Source: CAZTTG01 sp964615935
GTDB taxonomy: Bacteria > Planctomycetota > UBA1135 > GCA-002686595
Direction: 5' to 3'
NCBI GenBank assembly: GCA_964615935.1
Contig: CAZTTG010000025.1
Span: forward strand, 11,273-75,272
Length of the DNA stretch: 64,000 bases
Shown here piece after piece: positions 59,703 to 64,000 of the stretch; position 1 is the first letter of the stretch; each line of letters opens with the position of its first letter. The notes beneath the pieces were generated by a model. That model was given only the letters and a program-made list of their open reading frames with translations, did no database searches and was not told where the DNA came from. A program made the translations under genes and the position numbers.

Positions 59703-61112
59703 ATGGTCTTCACCTCCCAGATCTTCCTGTTCTACTTCCTGCCCCTGGTGCTCGCCGGCATCTACCTCATGCCGGTGCGCGCCCGGAACGTCTTTCTGAC
59801 GCTGGCCAGCTACGTGTTCTACGGGTGGTGGAGCCCGTGGTTCGTCTTCCTGATGTTCTCCTCCACCGTGGTCGACTGGTTCTGCGGCCTGGCGATCACG
59901 AGACCGGGGGCCAGCGAGCGCCGGCGCAAGGGGGCGGTGGCGGTCTCGGTGATCGTGAACCTCTCCCTGCTGGGGTTCTTCAAGTACTTCATCTTCGGCC
60001 AGCGGACCCTGAACCAGCTGATCGAGGTGTTCGGGGGAGAGTCGACGGTCCTGCTCCACATCGTCCTGCCGGTGGGCATCTCCTTCTACTCCTTCCAGTC
60101 GATGTCCTACTCCATCGACCTCTACCGCGGGCAGGCCAGTCGGGCGAAGACCTTCGGGGACTTCTGCTGCTACGTCTCCATGTTCCCCCAGCTGGTGGCC
60201 GGCCCGATCGTGCGCTACCGGGAGATCGCCGACCAGCTCCACGACCGACCGCAGCGGGGTCAGCTCTTCCACCTGGGCGTGCTCAGCTTCGGGGTGGGCT
60301 TCGCCAAGAAGGTGATCATCGCCAACACCATGGGGGAGGTGGCCGACCTGTGCTTCGGGTCCGGCGCGATGCCGGCGCACGTGGCCTGGTTCGGGGTGCT
60401 GGCCTACGCCTTCCAGATCTACTTCGACTTCTCCGGCTACTCCGACATGGCCATCGGCCTGGGGCAGATGCTGGGCTTCAACCTGCCCATCAACTTCCGC
60501 TCGCCCTACCGCGCCGACAGCATCACCGACTTCTGGCGGCGGTGGCACGTGTCGCTGTCCTCCTGGCTGCGCGACTACCTCTACGTCCCCCTGGGGGGCA
60601 ACCGGCGCGGGGTCCGGATCACCTATCGCAACCTGCTGCTGACCATGCTGCTGGGCGGCCTGTGGCACGGCGCCCAGTGGACCTTCATCGCCTGGGGGGC
60701 GCTGCACGGCATCGTCCTGGCCGTGGAGCGGGTGGTCGGCAAGAAGCCCTTCTACGCCCGGCTTCCCCGGCCGGTGCGGGTGGGGATCACCTTCGTGCTG
60801 GTGCTCTTCTCCTGGGTCTTCTTCCGCGCCAAGAGCCTGGACGACGCCCTCCACTACCTGGGCGCGATGTTCGGCGGCCTGGGCGAACAGGCCGCCGGCG
60901 CGGTGATGGCCGCGAGGGTCTACCAGCCCCTGTACCTCGCCATGATGCTCCTCGCGGTGGTCCTGGTGTGGGGCGGCATGGAGACCCACCGACTCGTCCA
61001 GCGGGCCGCGCAGAGCCTGCCCCTGGCGCTGGGGATCGTCATCCTCTTCGCGGTGGCGGTGGTGTCCATGTTCTCCCAGGCCGAGAACCCCTTCCTCTAC
61101 TTCCAGTTCTAG
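59703..61112 (+). CDS. MBOAT-family O-acyltransferase (AlgI-like)
   Basis: AlgI-like MBOAT proteins move acyl groups across the membrane for O-acetylation of exopolysaccharides. The 469-residue product has about ten transmembrane helices, the MBOAT hallmarks VGISFYSFQSMSYSIDLYRG, MFPQLVAGPIVRYREI, the FDFSGYSDMAIGLG segment, FWRRWHVSLSSWLRDYLYVPLGGN (in part) and the catalytic His322 in GGLWHGAQW. All expected residues are intact. A TATCCT box is present about 100 nt upstream. The gene is followed after 4 bp by an AlgX/AlgJ-like gene, so they are one operon. Confidence 0.95.
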   Translation: MVFTSQIFLFYFLPLVLAGIYLMPVRARNVFLTLASYVFYGWWSPWFVFLMFSSTVVDWFCGLAITRPGASERRRKGAVAVSVIVNLSLLGFFKYFIFGQRTLNQLIEVFGGESTVLLHIVLPVGISFYSFQSMSYSIDLYRGQASRAKTFGDFCCYVSMFPQLVAGPIVRYREIADQLHDRPQRGQLFHLGVLSFGVGFAKKVIIANTMGEVADLCFGSGAMPAHVAWFGVLAYAFQIYFDFSGYSDMAIGLGQMLGFNLPINFRSPYRADSITDFWRRWHVSLSSWLRDYLYVPLGGNRRGVRITYRNLLLTMLLGGLWHGAQWTFIAWGALHGIVLAVERVVGKKPFYARLPRPVRVGITFVLVLFSWVFFRAKSLDDALHYLGAMFGGLGEQAAGAVMAARVYQPLYLAMMLLAVVLVWGGMETHRLVQRAAQSLPLALGIVILFAVAVVSMFSQAENPFLYFQF

Positions 61113-61116
61113 CCCC

Positions 61117-62592
61117 ATGCTCCCCCGTCTGGTCACCCTCCTCTTTCTGGTCCTGATCTGCGTCCCGCCGCTCGGGCAGGCCGCCTGGGAGCTGTCGCGG
61201 GGAGAGGACGTGCAGGCCCTGGACGTCTTCGGCCCGCTGGAGGAGTCCCGCCTGCGCGGCTACGAGAAGGAGCTGCGCGAGGTCTCCTACGTCTACCGCC
61301 GCGTCACGCCCTGGTACCAGTGGGTGATGCTGGGGCTCTTCGGGCGCGGCAACCAGATGACCGTCGTCGGCCGCGACGGCCGGCTGTTCTTCGGCGAGAA
61401 CCTGGACTACGTCACCCAGCCCGTCTTCGGACGCGCCGGCCGGGGGGCGATCCGCGAGGCGATCCTGGACTTCGCCCGGCAGCTCGACGAGCGGGGGGTC
61501 GCCCTGGTGGTGGTGCCGGTGCCGGCCAAGGTGAGCGTCCAGCCGCAGGGCCTGTCGCGCTGGACCCGCGGTCTGGACGGCGCCGAGCACGCGCGCGTGC
61601 GCTCCCTCTTCGAGAACCTGGGCGAGGTGGCGGTCTGGCCCGCGCTCGGGGAGGGCCCCGGCGATCCCGCGCTGGCCTACCTCTCCCGCGACACCCACTG
61701 GACCCCGGAGTGCATGCAGGAGGCGGCGCGGAGCGTCGCCGGCCTGGCGCGCGCTGCCCTGGCGCGGCGCGGCCTGGGTCTCGAGCGCGAGGCCCGCTGG
61801 CGCACCGAGGAGCTCAGCGTACGGGGAGACGGCGACCTCCTCGGCATGCTGCGCCTGCCCCCGGGGGCCGAGGCCTGGGAGCCCATGGAGCTGCGGCTCC
61901 AGCGCGTGCTGGACGCCGACAGCGGCGAGCCCTTCGCCTCCGACCGCGAGGCCGAGGTCCTGCTCCTGGGCGACAGCTTCACCCTGGCCTTCAGCGATCC
62001 GCGGCTGGGCCTGGGGGAGCACGCCGGCTTCGCCGAGCACCTGGCCCTGGAGCTCGCCGCGCCCCTGGACGTGATCGCCCTGGCGGGCGGCTCCGCGCGC
62101 CCGGTGCGCGAGGCCCTGGCGCGGCGCGAAGAGGGGCTCGAGGGCAAGAAGCTCGTGATCTGGCAGCTCTCCCTGCGCGATTTCGCCAGCGACCCCTCGC
62201 TGTGGACGCCGGTCGAGCTCCCCACCGGCGGAGCCACGGCCGCGCCGGCCGCCGGCCCGGTGCGCGTTCGCGCCGAGATCTCCGAGCTCACGCGCATCCC
62301 CGGTGAGTTCCGCTACGACTTCTGCCTGGCGATCCACGAGTATCGCGTGCTCGAGCTGCTCGAGGGGAGCCTGGACGTCGCCCAGCCCCTGTGGGTCGCC
62401 CACGTCGTCATCGAGGAGGCCCGGCCCACTCCGCAGGCCCTCTACGAGGTGGGCCAGCGCCATCTCCTCGAGCTGGAGGACGTCTCCCGGCACCACGACC
62501 TCGAGCAGACCTCCTGGATGGACCTGACGGCCTCCGATCCGCGCGCCGTGATCTACTTCCCGCTGAGCATCGAGGCCTCCGACCAGCGCTAG
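61117..62592 (+). CDS. AlgX/AlgJ-like SGNH-type acetyltransferase/esterase
   Basis: The 491-residue product has one N-terminal membrane/signal helix (MLPRLVTLLFLVLICVPP) and the ALGX/ALGJ hydrolase-like fold: NQMTVVGRDGRLFFGENLDY, VVVPVPAKVSVQP, the Asp-x-x-His motif DTHW near residue 190, and the nucleophile motif LLLGDSFTLAF near residue 286. The C-terminal 110 residues form an extra beta domain not needed for catalysis. These proteins pair with MBOAT acyltransferases to acetylate an exported polymer. Four bp separate it from the MBOAT gene. Ends with TAG. Confidence 0.9.
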   Translation: MLPRLVTLLFLVLICVPPLGQAAWELSRGEDVQALDVFGPLEESRLRGYEKELREVSYVYRRVTPWYQWVMLGLFGRGNQMTVVGRDGRLFFGENLDYVTQPVFGRAGRGAIREAILDFARQLDERGVALVVVPVPAKVSVQPQGLSRWTRGLDGAEHARVRSLFENLGEVAVWPALGEGPGDPALAYLSRDTHWTPECMQEAARSVAGLARAALARRGLGLEREARWRTEELSVRGDGDLLGMLRLPPGAEAWEPMELRLQRVLDADSGEPFASDREAEVLLLGDSFTLAFSDPRLGLGEHAGFAEHLALELAAPLDVIALAGGSARPVREALARREEGLEGKKLVIWQLSLRDFASDPSLWTPVELPTGGATAAPAAGPVRVRAEISELTRIPGEFRYDFCLAIHEYRVLELLEGSLDVAQPLWVAHVVIEEARPTPQALYEVGQRHLLELEDVSRHHDLEQTSWMDLTASDPRAVIYFPLSIEASDQR

Positions 62593-62608
62593 AGCGAGGC
62601 ACACCGAC

Positions 62609-63745
62609 ATGAACACTCACGGTCCTCGGCCCACCCTCCACGCCTGCGCGGCGCTCGCGCTCCTCCTGTCGGCCTCCGCCTGCGGGGGCGAGGGCACGGA
62701 GCGGATCGTCGAGGGCGCTCGGGGCGAGCGCCTGGCCCGGGATCGGCAGGCGCTGCAGAGCCGGATCGAGCTGCTGGAGGCCTCCGGGCGCAACGAGGAG
62801 CTCCTCCGGGCCACGAAGACGCTCCTCGAGGAGCCGCCGAGGCGGAACTGGTTCCACCTGGAGGGCCTGTCGATCGCCGGACAAGAGCTGGAGTTCCTCT
62901 GCACGCAGAACACCCCGGATCCGAGGGACCCCGAGGGCCCCATCCGCGCCCTCGACCTCCGGCGAAAGGGCCATCCCCTGCCCGTGATCGCCGGCTACGC
63001 TGAGGAGCTGACCGCGCGCGGGATCGATTTCCTCGTCGTCCCCGTCCCCAGCCGCCTGCAGACCCAGCCCGACCTCTTGCCGGGCGTCGCCCCGCGGAAG
63101 GACTGCGAGGGGGGCGATCTGGGAACGACGCGCCTGCTGCTCGCCCTGAACGAGGCCGGAGTCGAGGTGCTGGACCTGCTGCCGGCCTTTGCCGCCGCTC
63201 GCCGGAGCGCCGGGGGTGGGGAGGAGGCCCACCTGTATCTCGACTACAACCCGCACTGGAACCCGCGCGGGGTGAGCGTGGCGGCGGAGCTCATCGCCCA
63301 GCGCATCCGGGAGCTGGAGTGGTTCGAGCCCGGACCGCACCAGGAGGGCCGCGATTTCTTCCTGCGGGCGGAGCACCTCCCCTGTTCGTGCCCGCAGTAC
63401 GGTCCCGATCCCGACCGGACGGTGGAGGTCCTGTGCGACCGGGTGGTCGACGCCTCCGGCAAGCTCGCCCACAAGCGCGATCGCGATAGCCCCATCTTGC
63501 TCATCGGCGACAGCTACAGCGCGGTCTACCGCAAGGAGGGGGCAGACGTGGCGAGTCAGTTGTATGCGCGACTGGGGTTCGAGCTGGATTGCATCTCCCT
63601 CCAGCAGGGGGGGGCCAACTCCGTCTGGCAGGCGCTGGCCCGCAGGCAGGATGGTCTGCGGGGGAAGAAGATGGTGATCTGGATGTTCGCGATGAACGTG
63701 CTCGGTGCGGACGAGATGATCCAGGTGGATCTGTTTCCTGAGTGA
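62609..63745 (+). CDS. Second AlgX/AlgJ-like SGNH protein, lipoprotein
   Basis: The 378-residue product begins with a signal peptide and lipobox SASAC (Cys at about residue 26), so it should be lipid-anchored in the periplasm. The SGNH-type features are FLVVPVPSRLQTQPDLL, DYNPHWNPRGVSVAAEL (His-containing) and ILLIGDSYSAVY with the nucleophile Ser. It shares the plan of the preceding protein but lacks its C-terminal beta domain and has a helical N-terminal extension (IELLEASGRNEELLRATK). Third gene of the O-acetylation cassette. Base composition falls toward its 3' end. Confidence 0.88.
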   Translation: MNTHGPRPTLHACAALALLLSASACGGEGTERIVEGARGERLARDRQALQSRIELLEASGRNEELLRATKTLLEEPPRRNWFHLEGLSIAGQELEFLCTQNTPDPRDPEGPIRALDLRRKGHPLPVIAGYAEELTARGIDFLVVPVPSRLQTQPDLLPGVAPRKDCEGGDLGTTRLLLALNEAGVEVLDLLPAFAAARRSAGGGEEAHLYLDYNPHWNPRGVSVAAELIAQRIRELEWFEPGPHQEGRDFFLRAEHLPCSCPQYGPDPDRTVEVLCDRVVDASGKLAHKRDRDSPILLIGDSYSAVYRKEGADVASQLYARLGFELDCISLQQGGANSVWQALARRQDGLRGKKMVIWMFAMNVLGADEMIQVDLFPE

Positions 63746-63763
63746 GGGGTGACTCCTCGGTGC

Positions 63764-63790
63764 GTCCGGCGCAGCGGAGCTGCGCCGGAC
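63764..63790 (+). terminator. Strong 12-bp hairpin after the O-acetylation cassette
   Basis: GTCCGGCGCAGC-GGA-GCTGCGCCGGAC is a perfect 12-bp stem with a 3-nt loop, 18 bp after the last stop, extendable by GGTGC/GCACC with one bulge. There is no U-tract. Confidence 0.6.
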
Positions 63791-63822
63791 GGCACCTCGG
63801 CCGGGCGCTCGCGACTCGATTG

Positions 63823-64000
63823 CTGCCCCCACGAGCGATTCCTCCAGCGGTGAGGCGGGGGCCGGAGCAACGGCAGATGTGAGCGGTCTACTCGGCGAGC
63901 GCCCGCGGAGCGGGCGCGGCCTCGTCACAGCCTCCCGGGACGCCGACGGGATTCCTGCCCCCACGAGCGATTCCTCCAGCGGTGAGGCGAGGCCCACGCA
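63823..64000 (-). repeat. 132-bp-period tandem repeat, second locus of the family at 933
   Basis: Bases 63823-63857 and 63955-63989 are identical 35-mers, 132 bp apart. Between them on the minus strand lie block B (63964-63921) and block A (63921-63879), matching 1022-1065 and 933-975. The array runs into the window end, so more copies may follow. The same strand is open for reading with a 44-residue repeat (PLEESLVGAGIPSASREAV, then RGRSPSRPLTSA), but codon use does not convince me that it codes. Confidence 0.75.

Overview
The window is very GC-rich bacterial chromosome (about 70 % G+C by eye) and reads like a member of the Planctomycetota or a close relative. The pointers are two secreted FG-GAP/ASPIC-UnbV proteins, three sulfatase/phosphatase-superfamily proteins, HEAT and von Willebrand proteins with a W-x-x-WW motif, a Ser/Thr kinase with a long membrane C-terminus, a beta-helix protein ending in MGAYEY, a GH172 enzyme, and secreted proteins sharing a C-terminal module. 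This assignment is inferred from family content. No rRNA or other marker gene is present. Real genes stop with TGA or TAG, so the code is standard.

Layout. 1-12.6 kb: tail of a vWA protein, aspartate-semialdehyde dehydrogenase (asd), and mostly secreted proteins (FG-GAP/ASPIC, Asp-box propeller, GH172, TPR lipoprotein, CRTAC1-like). 12.6-17.1 kb (-): a lipoprotein and a 1157-residue protein of unknown function. 17.1-23.2 kb (+): a tightly overlapping six-gene operon, DUF4129 / DUF4350 / MoxR ATPase / DUF58 / SpoIIM-like / RDD. 23.2-26.0 kb (-): an MCE (MlaD-like) protein with an in-frame TAG, its auxiliary lipoprotein and a membrane protein. 26-29 kb (+): a B12-binding radical SAM protein, then a GntR regulator and slipin with an obvious palindromic operator. 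29-40.5 kb: two sulfatase-family proteins, a beta-helix protein, an amidohydrolase, an M1-M28-PDZ fusion, and a polysaccharide flippase broken by TAG. 40.6-45.7 kb: a tandem pair of secreted beta-propeller-like proteins and a Ser/Thr kinase gene that has lost its middle. 46-50.5 kb: a secreted trypsin-like protease, a GST and a YejM/PbgA-like membrane hydrolase. 50.7-57.1 kb: tRNA-Ser(GCT), PEGA lipoprotein, murD, a stand-alone double Clp-N protein, mcsA and clpC. 57.1-64 kb: an M20 amidohydrolase, a HEAT protein, and an MBOAT plus two AlgX/AlgJ-like SGNH proteins forming a polymer O-acetylation cassette.

Several features go beyond ordinary annotation. Six genes have a TANNNT box 6-8 nt before the start codon and no Shine-Dalgarno, the signature of leaderless transcripts. 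Three otherwise normal genes carry in-frame stops. A 132-bp repeat family occurs at both window ends in opposite orientations, and other large inverted repeats lie at 25977-26053 and 57139-57345. The 1157-residue protein, the shared C-terminal module of unrelated secreted proteins, and the solo Clp-N gene beside mcsA-clpC are the best candidates for undescribed biology.
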